Source: Bacillota bacterium
GTDB lineage: Bacteria > Bacillota > Clostridia > Lachnospirales > Lachnospiraceae
Length of the DNA: 26,577 nucleotides
Assembly (NCBI GenBank): GCA_023415055.1
Contig: JAEZLZ010000031.1
Span: 1 to 26,577 of the forward strand
Direction of reading: 5' to 3'
Below are positions 16,966-24,754 of this stretch, piece by piece; within the stretch, counting starts at the first letter, position 1, and each line of letters begins with the position of its first letter. The position numbers and the translations under genes were made by a program. The notes under the pieces are model-generated. The model did no database searches, had not been told where the DNA came from, and saw only the letters and a program-made list of their open reading frames with translations.

Positions 16966-18864
16966 CTACATAACATTTGGAATGTGAATAGTTGCTAAAG
17001 TGTATTTTCCTTCTTCACTTTCTATCTTTAAACCATAATCTGAACCAAAATTAAGTTTAATACGTTTATTCACATTTCTAAACCCAATAGCTCCTCTTTT
17101 ATCATCATCCATTTGCAAATAATCATTAATTTTATTTTGAAGGTCCTTAGTCATTCCCCTTCCATTATCTCTGATTTCGATAAACAAATCATTTTCAGCA
17201 CGATAAGCACTAATACTAATAACTGCTTCTATTTGAGTGTTTTCATAACCATACTTTAAAGCATTTTCTACAATGGGTTGAAATGTTAATTTTGTAATTT
17301 TATTTTTTAATATATCTTGCTCCACAATATTAATCTTGAGCTGTAATTGAATGTCTTTTTTAAATCGAATCACTTTTATATACGCCTCTAAATGTTCTAT
17401 TTCTTCATTTATATCTACCAACTTTTTTGTATCTTTCGTGCTCAAACGAAAAAACTTTGAAAAATCTTCAAGCATTTTGCTGAGTGTTCCATTCCCATTT
17501 TCTAAAAACATAGCATTCCAACGTATTAAATCCAATGAATTATATAGAAAATGGTCTTGAATTTGCATTTGAAGAGCATCCAGCTCAGCTTCTTTTCGCT
17601 TAGTTTCTTCGCTTTTTCTTGTAGTTTCCGTTTCAATAATAGATTCCATAAGATTCTTTATTTCCCTAATCATTTCGTTAAATCGATGTCCCAATATTCC
17701 AATTTCGTCCTTACCTTTATCTTCGTACTCAAAGACCAGACCATCACTTCCAACCTTCTCCATTGTTTTCTTTAAATTACTCAACGGCTTAGAAATACTT
17801 AATGTAACTAAATAGGCTAATAACATAGCGCATATAACACATCCCGCAGTAACTGATATGATGATATCTCTTACTTTATAAACGCTACTTAATGCCTTTC
17901 TTCTTTCAACTACATATGCAACTACCATATCCGCTATCCCTGCTTTACGGAAAGCAAGAATATGTTTCTTATCATCAATGGTTATTATAATGGTTCCTTT
18001 TTTTTTCTGATAAATCTCATTCAAAACTGATTTTTCTTGAATTCTCATGTTATATTTTCCATTTAGCATCATAATAATGCCTTCCTTGCCCAATAACAAA
18101 ACCGATTCATTTCTATCATACATATTTTCTAAGTCAACCATCTCCGTAAAAATTCTGATCGGAACCGTGATAATAACGACTCCAATCGATTTATTGGAGC
18201 TTTTATCTTTAATTGATCTTAACAGCGTGATATAATATCCCAAATGTGTGGTTCCTTGACGAGTAATTTGAAAAGCATCACTTTCTCGTGAAGTATCTGT
18301 CCATATGGGCCAACCGACCGTTCTAGTTGATTGCAGATATTTTTCTTTTTTTCTATAATCTGAGCTATCTACTAAACAAGCTGCAGACTCTCTACCACTG
18401 TTATCAAATTGTCTAAATTCATCCTCTTCCGTAAGTATCTCAATATTACTCGTATCAATAGATAAAGAAAATTGATAGAGCAGATTGCCTATTTTGACTT
18501 TACTAGCCTCATACCTTTCGATAGAGACCACATCATGCATTTGTTTCAAATCTTTACATTCCTCTATTAAATCTATAATCTGCCCATTCTTACCGATTTG
18601 ATTTGATAAAGCCTCATATAATTCGAGTTTACTTTTAATATTATTCTCAACACCCTTAAGTACTTGATTAGAGCTATTGGTAATTTTTTCCACCATCTCA
18701 TTAGAACTATAAGTGAAAGAATAATAGCCAATTATTATATTTGGAATTATTGTAATTATAAGAAAAGAAACTAGGAGTCTTTTATGTATACTTAACTTTC
18801 TAATAAGTCTGGTAAAAAAATATATAATGGTAGTTCCTCTATTACTATTTTCAACTTGTCCCAC
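16966..18864 (-). CDS. Sensor histidine kinase (YesM type)
   Basis: 632 residues from a GTG start five nt after AGGAGG. Order of parts: membrane helix about 30-50, a roughly 280-residue extracellular sensor region, membrane helix about 333-356, HAMP, then a LytS/YesM-type kinase. The phosphoacceptor is H438 in QIQDHFLYNSL; most relatives have N-P before the His, here Q-D. The ATP-binding part has N534 in PIVENALKYGY and DNGRGM (566-571). It should sense an extracellular sugar or the loaded binding protein and phosphorylate the adjacent response regulator, whose gene ends 50 bp upstream. This pair next to a binding protein and two permeases is the standard arrangement. Confidence 0.93.
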   Translation of the reverse strand: MGQVENSNRGTTIIYFFTRLIRKLSIHKRLLVSFLIITIIPNIIIGYYSFTYSSNEMVEKITNSSNQVLKGVENNIKSKLELYEALSNQIGKNGQIIDLIEECKDLKQMHDVVSIERYEASKVKIGNLLYQFSLSIDTSNIEILTEEDEFRQFDNSGRESAACLVDSSDYRKKEKYLQSTRTVGWPIWTDTSRESDAFQITRQGTTHLGYYITLLRSIKDKSSNKSIGVVIITVPIRIFTEMVDLENMYDRNESVLLLGKEGIIMMLNGKYNMRIQEKSVLNEIYQKKKGTIIITIDDKKHILAFRKAGIADMVVAYVVERRKALSSVYKVRDIIISVTAGCVICAMLLAYLVTLSISKPLSNLKKTMEKVGSDGLVFEYEDKGKDEIGILGHRFNEMIREIKNLMESIIETETTRKSEETKRKEAELDALQMQIQDHFLYNSLDLIRWNAMFLENGNGTLSKMLEDFSKFFRLSTKDTKKLVDINEEIEHLEAYIKVIRFKKDIQLQLKINIVEQDILKNKITKLTFQPIVENALKYGYENTQIEAVISISAYRAENDLFIEIRDNGRGMTKDLQNKINDYLQMDDDKRGAIGFRNVNKRIKLNFGSDYGLKIESEEGKYTLATIHIPNVM

Positions 18865-18914
18865 AATTACCTCCTAGACTTCTCTTTATAATTCAATTCA
18901 AACTAATTCGGATA

Positions 18915-20180
18915 CTATAAATTATTTCTATAATCGTTTGGTGTAATCCCTGTTTTTTCTTTAAACACTTTGCTAAAATGCTTTGGACTCTCATACCCAA
19001 CCATCTGGCAAACATCGTAAATCCGATAGGATAAGTCACTAAGGAATATTTTAGCACGTTCAATTCTCACTTTCGTCAAATAATCTATGAAGTTTTCATC
19101 CATTTTCGATTTGAACATTTTACTTAAATATATTGGATGTATATAAACTATTTTCGACAACATTTCCAATGTGATCTTTTCGTTATAATGCTCATTAATA
19201 TAACCGAGAATGTATTTCATTGCCATCCCAACTTGCTTATCCTTCGGTATTAAAGTAGTATCTACAAGGGTTTCCTCATGTTGTTCAAAATAGAACAAGT
19301 TGTTTTCTTTTCTTGTGTGCCTATATTCTAGTGCTTTTCCTGCCTCTTCAAAAGATTTTGCAGCATCTACGACATTACTATAAATTGAACCAACACCCGT
19401 ATAGGTTATTTGAGATTTATAATTTTTAATGGACTCCGCCAACTTACTTAAAACATCATTCAAATCCTCCAAGGCATTCGGATAAAAAAGCACGCCTATC
19501 TCAAATAAATTACTATTAAACATGAAAGCTTTTCCATAGCTACTCAAATAATATTCTATTTTATTAGAAAGGTTTTTAAGTACTTCTATATAATCGATCC
19601 CACTTACATTTTGAACCATTTCAAGATCTGCATTTATGACCACTCTAATTATACAAAAATCTCCATTATGTAAATCCAATCCAATGCTCAAAGCTTTTTC
19701 ATTAATTGTTTCTATATTATAAAAGAATCCATTCACAAGATTATTCATAATCTGCGCATACATAATGGATCTAAAATCTCCTAGTCTTTGTCTCTCTACA
19801 GTTTCATTCTCAAGTATAACCTTCAATGTAGTAAAAGTCTTATTAAGTTCCTGAAAATTTACAGGCTTTTCCATGTAATCATAAGCACCGAGACGAATGG
19901 CTTCTTGAGCATATTTGAATTCACCAAAGCTACTTAATATAATTGTTTTTATAATAGGATTAATTTGTTGTGCTTCCTTAATAAGCTCTAAACCAGTTTT
20001 ATCAGGCATCACAATGTCTGAAAGTATTACATCCACATATTCATTTTCAACAATTTTCATTGCTTCATCTACTGATAGTGCTACTCCAATAACTCTATAT
20101 CCTAATTCAGTCCAGTCAACAAATTTTGTTAAACCATCTAATACAATTTGACAATCATCAACGATCAAAAGATTGAACAT
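18915..20180 (-). CDS. Response regulator with AraC-type DNA-binding domain (YesN type)
   Basis: 421 residues from the ATG at 20180 (AAGGAG six nt upstream); an earlier in-frame start at 20234 would run through a hairpin and has no site. Receiver domain 1-120: D8 and D9 of the acidic pocket, phosphoacceptor D55 in LSDIVMP, K105 in EKPVN. A middle region of about 200 residues links to a C-terminal AraC HTH domain (about 320-421) with both helix-turn-helix units (ITLEMLSKIVYIHPIYLSKMF; RIYDVCQMVGYESPKHFSKVF). Phosphorylated by the kinase encoded next, it should activate the transport and enzyme operon. It is transcribed leftward from beside an IS remnant. Confidence 0.93.
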   Translation of the reverse strand: MFNLLIVDDCQIVLDGLTKFVDWTELGYRVIGVALSVDEAMKIVENEYVDVILSDIVMPDKTGLELIKEAQQINPIIKTIILSSFGEFKYAQEAIRLGAYDYMEKPVNFQELNKTFTTLKVILENETVERQRLGDFRSIMYAQIMNNLVNGFFYNIETINEKALSIGLDLHNGDFCIIRVVINADLEMVQNVSGIDYIEVLKNLSNKIEYYLSSYGKAFMFNSNLFEIGVLFYPNALEDLNDVLSKLAESIKNYKSQITYTGVGSIYSNVVDAAKSFEEAGKALEYRHTRKENNLFYFEQHEETLVDTTLIPKDKQVGMAMKYILGYINEHYNEKITLEMLSKIVYIHPIYLSKMFKSKMDENFIDYLTKVRIERAKIFLSDLSYRIYDVCQMVGYESPKHFSKVFKEKTGITPNDYRNNL

Positions 20181-20207
20181 TTTTTTCTCCTTATATTGGA
20201 TATTTAT

Positions 20208-20226
20208 AGGCGTTTGCGAAACGCCT
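20208..20226. repeat. Strong hairpin in the leader of the response-regulator gene
   Basis: AGGCGTTT and AAACGCCT form a perfect 8-bp stem around GCG, 27 bp upstream of the regulator start codon and about 38 bp from the IS-derived inverted repeat. There is no U-tract leftward. It could be an operator, an mRNA 5' stabiliser or a barrier to read-through from the IS side. Confidence 0.6.
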
Positions 20227-20264
20227 GTACCCATTGATTTTACTGGATTTTTGCTAACTTCTAT

Positions 20265-20343
20265 ATTAATTTTTCTCCGGTAAATGGTATAATATAAGTA
20301 ACCAAACTCAACAAAATATCATTTACACGGAGGAAAAATTAAT
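20265..20343 (+). promoter_or_regulatory. IS promoter inside an inverted repeat that masks the transposase start
   Basis: The left arm (20265-20286, ATTAATTTTT...GTAAATG) matches the reverse complement of the right arm (20320-20343) over 22 positions with two single-base bulges. The right arm contains GGAGG and part of the ATG. Between the arms is an extended -10, TGG-TATAAT (20285-20293). Transcripts from this promoter would start near 20300, lack the left arm and leave the site free; transcripts entering from outside would carry both arms and hide it. This control is known from IS10 and IS50. Confidence 0.7.
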
Positions 20344-20488
20344 GACTGTTTGATCCCAACTGTCTCTTGCTGATGTCTATGAAAACTGTCAGGATTTAAT
20401 GAATTCTGATAAACCTGCTTTAGTGATTCTTGCAGACAGAATTAAAAAACCGGAGTACATACGTAGTATAAAACCATTGATTGCTTAG
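20342..20488 (+). pseudogene. Transposase fragment, 5' end only
   Basis: From the ATG at 20342 (GGAGG upstream) the frame reads M-T-V-stop, then SQLSLADVYENCQDLMNSDKP, which resembles the N-terminus of IS1182/DDE-type transposases common in Lachnospiraceae; it ends at TAG 20486-20488. Such transposases usually exceed 400 residues, so only the first tenth remains, with an in-frame TGA at codon 4. The element's right part is gone and the next recognisable sequence is the cut-off oxidoreductase at 20551. The family name is a memory-based match. Confidence 0.55.
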
Positions 20489-20550
20489 ATATGCCGAATA
20501 ATAGTTAATTATATCGTTCCTTTATTCAGCACGCTCTTTTTCCTGCTTTT

Positions 20551-20853
20551 TTAAACCCTCAATCCGGTAACCCAAATTTTTTCCGACCATGCCTTGGGGA
20601 TTTTTGCATAGCAACGATCGAAAACTTCTCGGCCGCTGCCTCCGGACATAAAGTTCACACCATCCGTGAAGGAAACAAATGTTGGAACCATAGCGGAGGT
20701 GCCTGCGCCGCCAAAGCAGCCCTGAGATTCAATCAAAATTATATCTACCCCCTGTCGGGCAGCAGCTATAGCTGCCGCAATGCCGCTGGGGCCGCCACCG
20801 ACGGCACAGACATCGGCAGTGTATTTTACAGGAATTTCCTTTTGATATAGCAT
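20551..20853 (-). pseudogene. FAD-dependent oxidoreductase, truncated after the FAD-binding motif
   Basis: 100 codons. The N-terminus shows a Rossmann dinucleotide-binding motif (CAVGGGPSGIAAAIAAARQG, followed by an acidic LIES strand end) and CFGGAGTSAM, typical of the FAD_oxidored (PF12831) group, which are normally over 400 residues. The frame ends at a stop near 20551, beside the transposase fragment, so the C-terminal three quarters were lost, probably by IS-linked deletion. It begins 57 bp after the AraC-type gene and lacks a good ribosome-binding site. Intact relatives often occur in sugar-utilisation loci. It is unlikely to be functional. Confidence 0.75.
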
Positions 20854-20910
20854 ATAAAAACTATGTTTGCTATGTATGATTATCCTATTGAGGATCCTGC
20901 ATTCTCATGG

Positions 20911-21819
20911 TTAAAACCAGTGTATCGGCGGTTTCTCCACCAATACATGATTCTCCTTGCTCTCCTTTACAATTTGTGTACATTCTTTTTCCCTGAATTC
21001 CCGCGGTGTCACATTCATTATCTTTTTAAAGGTTCTCGCAAAATAATTTGCATCCTTAAAACCAACTTTAGCAGCTACCGCTTCAACTTTATCATCTGTT
21101 CGAAGCAGCAGGGAGCAGGCTACCTCGATTCGATGATTTACTAAGTACTGTATGGGAGTCATCTTATGGGTTTCCTTAAAGCGCTTATTTAATTGAGATT
21201 CAGACAGAGAGCACCATTCTGCAAGATAATGCAAGCTTAGATCTTTATCATAATTATCATGAATTACATCAATACAATTTTGAATTGCATCCGATGAAAA
21301 CGTATTATCCATTTCTGTTTTCAAGGCCTCGCTTAGCTGCATCATAAAGGTATACGCATAGGAGGAGGCCATAAAAAAGCTGTTCATTTTGTTCTGCAGT
21401 GATAATTGATAAATCAGGTTCCAATATTGTAAAACCTCGCTATTATCATTCATATGTATCATCCTGCCGTATTTTTCAGTTATGTCCCTCCAGTATTTGA
21501 TACTTGCCAGATTGAGTGCAATAAATTTAAGCTCCCAATGACTGGAGTGCTTTGGAATATAATACTTATAGGGTCCCGGCTTTTCGATCAGAAAGGCCTG
21601 TCCAGCCTTCATCGGATAGGTTTTTCCGTTTATCTCAATAGCACCTTCCCCAGATACTGTATATTGAAAAATACATTGCTTTACATGCACATTCTTACAG
21701 TCAAAATAGTAGGAGGAATCCTCCCAATATTCATATCCGATGGAATATAGTGAACAATAATCGTCATACAATCTTTGATCACGAAAATGATATTCAAAGC
21801 TTTTATATTGCTTCTCCAT
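20911..21819 (-). CDS. AraC-family transcriptional regulator
   Basis: 302 residues from the ATG at 21819, seven nt after AGGAGA; an in-frame ATG at 21849 overlaps the preceding gene. The N-terminal half is a cupin-like ligand pocket (segments YTVSGEGAIEINGKTY and AGQAFLIEKPGPYKYYIP). The C-terminal 100 residues carry two helix-turn-helix units (LSLHYLAEWCSLSESQLNKRF; VEAVAAKVGFKDANYFARTF) and the closing TPREFRE signature. It starts 22 bp after the GH127-like gene, so both are one transcription unit, and it probably responds to the sugar that enzyme releases. Confidence 0.92.
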   Translation of the reverse strand: MEKQYKSFEYHFRDQRLYDDYCSLYSIGYEYWEDSSYYFDCKNVHVKQCIFQYTVSGEGAIEINGKTYPMKAGQAFLIEKPGPYKYYIPKHSSHWELKFIALNLASIKYWRDITEKYGRMIHMNDNSEVLQYWNLIYQLSLQNKMNSFFMASSYAYTFMMQLSEALKTEMDNTFSSDAIQNCIDVIHDNYDKDLSLHYLAEWCSLSESQLNKRFKETHKMTPIQYLVNHRIEVACSLLLRTDDKVEAVAAKVGFKDANYFARTFKKIMNVTPREFREKECTQIVKESKENHVLVEKPPIHWF

Positions 21820-21841
21820 ACATTGTTCTCCTTTTACTGCA

Positions 21842-23470
21842 TTAATCAAAAAGTAATTGGAGCTTTTCCTCTGTTAATGTCTCCCGTTCTTTATAAATGC
21901 TTCGATTGATTGGTTCAAGAAGTACATCTCCAACCTCATAAACTCCGTTACTGCAGTAGACTGCGATATTTCCGTCTATATGTATTATTTTATCTGTTTT
22001 TACCCCTAATAGCAATACCCCATGCCAGAATGTAACACTTCCGAAAGATGGATTTTGGCTCACTCTGCTTTTCTTCTGCAGCGTTATGTCAAATGTCAAT
22101 ATTACTTCACCGCAGCCGGTAAGCTCCGCAGTTAGAAAGCCTCCCTCCCAGGCATATTCCAGTGGTACTCCTTGCAGCGTTAAGGATACAGTTGCTTTAT
22201 TAATTCCCAATGGAACAAAAAAATGGAACTTATTGGTCCCGATATTTTTCATCAGATTAATTTGAATCCTACCCTCCTCCGGAAAAGAGGTTGCAACCTT
22301 CATATGAATTGTTGACATTCGGTACTCACCATTGTAATAATGGTTAAAATAAACCTGCTTTTCCGCAGTAAGCACTGAGTTGATAGCAGCTGCGGATAAC
22401 CCCTCCGCTCCTCTCATACTGCAGCACCAGTAAGCTTCATACAGCTCTTCCTTAATTGCAAGGAAGCTTCCGGCTTCTTCAGAACCAACACATGCATCAC
22501 ATCCAAAGCCCCCGTTATTTCTCTGTGCAAAGCCTAAGGCATTATAAAAAATATAATTCGCTGTTTCTAAATAAGAAACATCCTTTGTCTCTTTGAATAA
22601 TTCTACCGCCAAAAGATAGGAGTCTACGATTGCACAGGGTTCTGTCCATAAGGGCTTGCCAAACCAGTTATAATTCGCATAATTCTCCGTCATGCCATTC
22701 CTTTGATAAAGCTCAAAAAAGTCAATGACAAATCTTAAAATTTCTTTTTTCCCTGTACAACGATAATACCGTATCAGTCCGCGGCATGCTGAAAGTGAAG
22801 CATGCGTCTGCATATGGGATTTGATAAAATCAATCGTCATAAAAGTCTCGGCCATTTCCTCCAACAAATCAGCAACCTGCGGATCTTCAAATATCTCATA
22901 ATATTGGCTCAATGCATCCATCGAGATAAATGCGCAGCCGATATCCGTCGACAAATACCATCGGTTGACAGCATCCTCGGCAATATGCCCTGCCGCTCCT
23001 CCATCACAGTTTCTCAGCGTAGGGTCAACCGGGTAATGTCTGTAATGACCTCTTACCGGAAGAAACAGATTCTTAACAATCCCTTTTGCCATATCTGCAA
23101 TTTCCTCTTTACCGGTCCAAATATAATATTCTAAGAGCCCTCTTAATAACCAGTTATGACCGGATAGCTGTTGTTCATTATATATTCCTTCCGGCAGAAT
23201 CTCTTTTAGATATCCCCTGTTATTTAAATTCTCTTTTAAAGCTATTAAGATTTTATCCAGATATGCTGCTCTACGTCCTGTTACTCTGGATAGTAATACT
23301 AATGCAAGGATTGTCCTGCCTTCAAAATCTCCTGGCCAGCCTCCTTTATCCTCCTCAAAAATAGACTCCGGACGATATTTCAACTCCTCCACTCTGGTAA
23401 AATTTCTCATGATACGAAAGGCAATTTCTCCTTCCAATTGGATATCTTCATATGCTGGTGTTCTCATCAT
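21842..23470 (-). CDS. GH127-like glycosidase (putative beta-L-arabinofuranosidase)
   Basis: 542 residues; either of two adjacent ATGs (23470, 23467) follows AGGAGA. GH127 enzymes are alpha/alpha-barrel hydrolases with a zinc-thiolate centre made of Glu-x-Cys and Cys-Cys. Both elements are visible: E277-P-C279 in WTEPCAIVDSYLLAVEL and C349-C350 in YWCCSMRGAEGL, spaced 70 residues apart and in the correct surroundings (LETANYIFYNALG between them). The C-terminal 150 residues are beta-sandwich. There is no signal peptide, so it is cytoplasmic. It is co-transcribed with the AraC-type gene; neighbouring stubs of a binding protein, an oxidoreductase and an epimerase-like gene suggest a once larger locus. 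Confidence 0.75.
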   Translation of the reverse strand: MMRTPAYEDIQLEGEIAFRIMRNFTRVEELKYRPESIFEEDKGGWPGDFEGRTILALVLLSRVTGRRAAYLDKILIALKENLNNRGYLKEILPEGIYNEQQLSGHNWLLRGLLEYYIWTGKEEIADMAKGIVKNLFLPVRGHYRHYPVDPTLRNCDGGAAGHIAEDAVNRWYLSTDIGCAFISMDALSQYYEIFEDPQVADLLEEMAETFMTIDFIKSHMQTHASLSACRGLIRYYRCTGKKEILRFVIDFFELYQRNGMTENYANYNWFGKPLWTEPCAIVDSYLLAVELFKETKDVSYLETANYIFYNALGFAQRNNGGFGCDACVGSEEAGSFLAIKEELYEAYWCCSMRGAEGLSAAAINSVLTAEKQVYFNHYYNGEYRMSTIHMKVATSFPEEGRIQINLMKNIGTNKFHFFVPLGINKATVSLTLQGVPLEYAWEGGFLTAELTGCGEVILTFDITLQKKSRVSQNPSFGSVTFWHGVLLLGVKTDKIIHIDGNIAVYCSNGVYEVGDVLLEPINRSIYKERETLTEEKLQLLFD

Positions 23471-23480
23471 AAATTCTCCT

Positions 23481-23555
23481 CTAATCTATTTTCCGGATAA
23501 CAGCTCCAAACACCATGGCCAAACTTGTTAATCTTTTACCTAAACTTTTTTTCAT
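23481..23555 (-). pseudogene. Stub of a binding-protein signal peptide
   Basis: A 24-codon ORF with start ATG behind AAAGGAGAAGGG. It reads MKKSLGKRLTSLAMVFGAVI before ending RKID-stop: a positively charged start and hydrophobic core as in secreted ABC binding proteins. The frame stops before any mature domain, and the GH127-like start follows 10 bp later. The simplest explanation is that the body of a binding-protein gene, perhaps with permeases, was deleted between its signal sequence and the GH127-like gene. Confidence 0.45.
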
Positions 23556-23831
23556 AAATTTCACCCTTCTCCTTTTTATCGAATTGGTTATTTTATATCA
23601 AATATTTCATATCTGATGAATTTATTGTACATTACTGCCAAACCCAAGTAAATATCACAATCCAATCATTGATAGCATTATTTTTTTATCGCTATCGCGT
23701 GATGTCATATAAAAGTTCTTATAATTAAGCCATATTACAGCTCATTGTATTATTTTCTAATTTTTTTAATCCTTATTGTTAACTATATAATGCTATTTTC
23801 ATACATGAAATCCCATCTATGTGCAATTAAA
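23556..23831. other. AT-rich intergenic stretch carrying the GH127 operon promoter
   Basis: No further gene is seen here. The stretch contains the promoter described at 23624-23652, a GATAGC/GCTATC inverted repeat further right (about 23671-23696), and otherwise featureless AT-rich sequence up to the DUF4432 fragment. Confidence 0.5.
23624..23652 (-). promoter_or_regulatory. Promoter for the GH127-AraC unit
   Basis: -35 TTTACT (23652-23647) and -10 TACAAT (23629-23624) are separated by 17 bp on the minus strand, predicting transcription from about 23617 into the signal-peptide stub and then the GH127-like gene. The match was made by eye. Confidence 0.45.
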
Positions 23832-24152
23832 TCATACCTTGCTGTTTTCCATCATATTTACAGTTACGCGATATTCTTTTGCATCACCCGGTTGTAAGAA
23901 TTTCAACATCCCTGTTCTTCTCATGACATCTCTGCCGTCGGGATAACAGTTGTCGTACTCAAGGCCCAGCACATAATCCCGGACCCCCATCATCTTCCAC
24001 TCCACAAAACCATCCAGTTCTCTTACATCAAAGGTAATGGACAACCCTATATTCAGCTTAGGCTGGAAGATAGAGGCTATGCCCTTCTCGTCGGCGAACT
24101 TATGATAATAGCAGCGTTCCTGATATCCGGCAGTACAAGACATATCAGGCAA
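23832..24152 (-). pseudogene. DUF4432 (aldose 1-epimerase-like) protein, C-terminal fragment
   Basis: About 106 codons matching the last third of DUF4432 proteins: a GYQERCYYHKF entry strand, PKLNIGLSITFDVREL, EWKMMGVRDYVLGLEYDNCYPDGR and LQPGDAKEYRV. Complete members are near 330-350 residues, so the first two thirds are missing. The frame continues rightward to a stop without a credible start or ribosome-binding site. It meets a plus-strand fragment head-on at about 24125-24160, marking a rearrangement junction. These proteins are related to galactose-mutarotase folds and often accompany sugar catabolic genes. Confidence 0.7.
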
Positions 24153-24412
24153 TGTTGAGGGAAAACAAACCTAAATGCAATCTCTTTCCAGCTGTATTAA
24201 AGGTATTGGGAGTAAACGACTATGAGGTCATGGAATTTTCTCCAGAATATTATGAAAATTACGGAATAATGGCAAATGATGCTGTAGATTTACAATGGTT
24301 ATATACTACGTTGTCAGATAAAAATAGAAAAGCGATAGAATATCTTGTGGCTGCATTATATATGGCTGAGCATTCCCCCGAAGTGTTTACCGATAATAAT
24401 CTTTGCATTTAA
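24152..24412 (+). pseudogene. C-terminal fragment of an unrecognised protein
   Basis: 86 codons from an ATG without a ribosome-binding site; the frame is open further left to about 24074 but there overlaps the DUF4432 fragment. The product is acidic and helical, with LFPAVLKVLGVNDYEVMEFSPEYYENYG and a C-terminal helix LSDKNRKAIEYLVAALYMAEHSPE of the kind seen at the ends of some clostridial regulators. I cannot name a family. Head-to-head truncation with its neighbour suggests it lost its 5' part. Confidence 0.4.
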
Positions 24413-24682
24413 AAAAGGTAGCACCCTCGAATTCTCATCAATGCTATATGTCTTTTAAGAAAATCATCACTTATATACAGCTAAGGTTGGACAGCTCCTG
24501 AGAATATTGTAAATCAGCCTCCATAGGATTCCGGAATGCAAGTTTTTTTACTCCGTATTGTTCTTGCAAAGTGAAGCGCTAGCATTTCCTGCTGATAATT
24601 ATAAAGAACTATGTTAGCGGATGGAAGCCACCCTAAAATTAGGCGCTTACTTATGAGAAAACAAAATTGTGTTTTGAAGCAT
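24413..24682. other. Intergenic stretch without recognised genes
   Basis: Nothing codes convincingly here on either strand. ATTCCGGAAT (near 24530) followed by a T-run is a weak plus-strand terminator candidate, but its stem has no loop. Confidence 0.4.
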
Positions 24683-24708
24683 AAAAAAAGCCCCCTAATG
24701 AAGGGGGT
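24683..24708 (-). terminator. Rho-independent terminator of the zinc-finger protein gene
   Basis: On the minus strand AGGGGG-type stem pairs CCCCCT (24707-24702 read as complement) with AGGGGG (24696-24691) around a 5-nt loop and runs straight into seven T (24689-24683). It sits about 50 bp past the stop of the 469-residue protein gene. Confidence 0.85.
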
Positions 24709-24754
24709 GATAGGTTGTCGTAAGTTGATCGTAAGCATCACTTGCTCCTGTGCT

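Noticed and set aside
20208..20226. CcpA cre site
   Set aside because: The palindrome contains a central CG and looks superficially cre-like, but lacks the flanking T-G and C-A of the consensus and has longer GC-rich arms, so a hairpin is the better description.
24514..24741. 75-codon minus-strand ORF
   Set aside because: It runs through the intrinsic terminator at 24683-24708 and has no ribosome-binding site.
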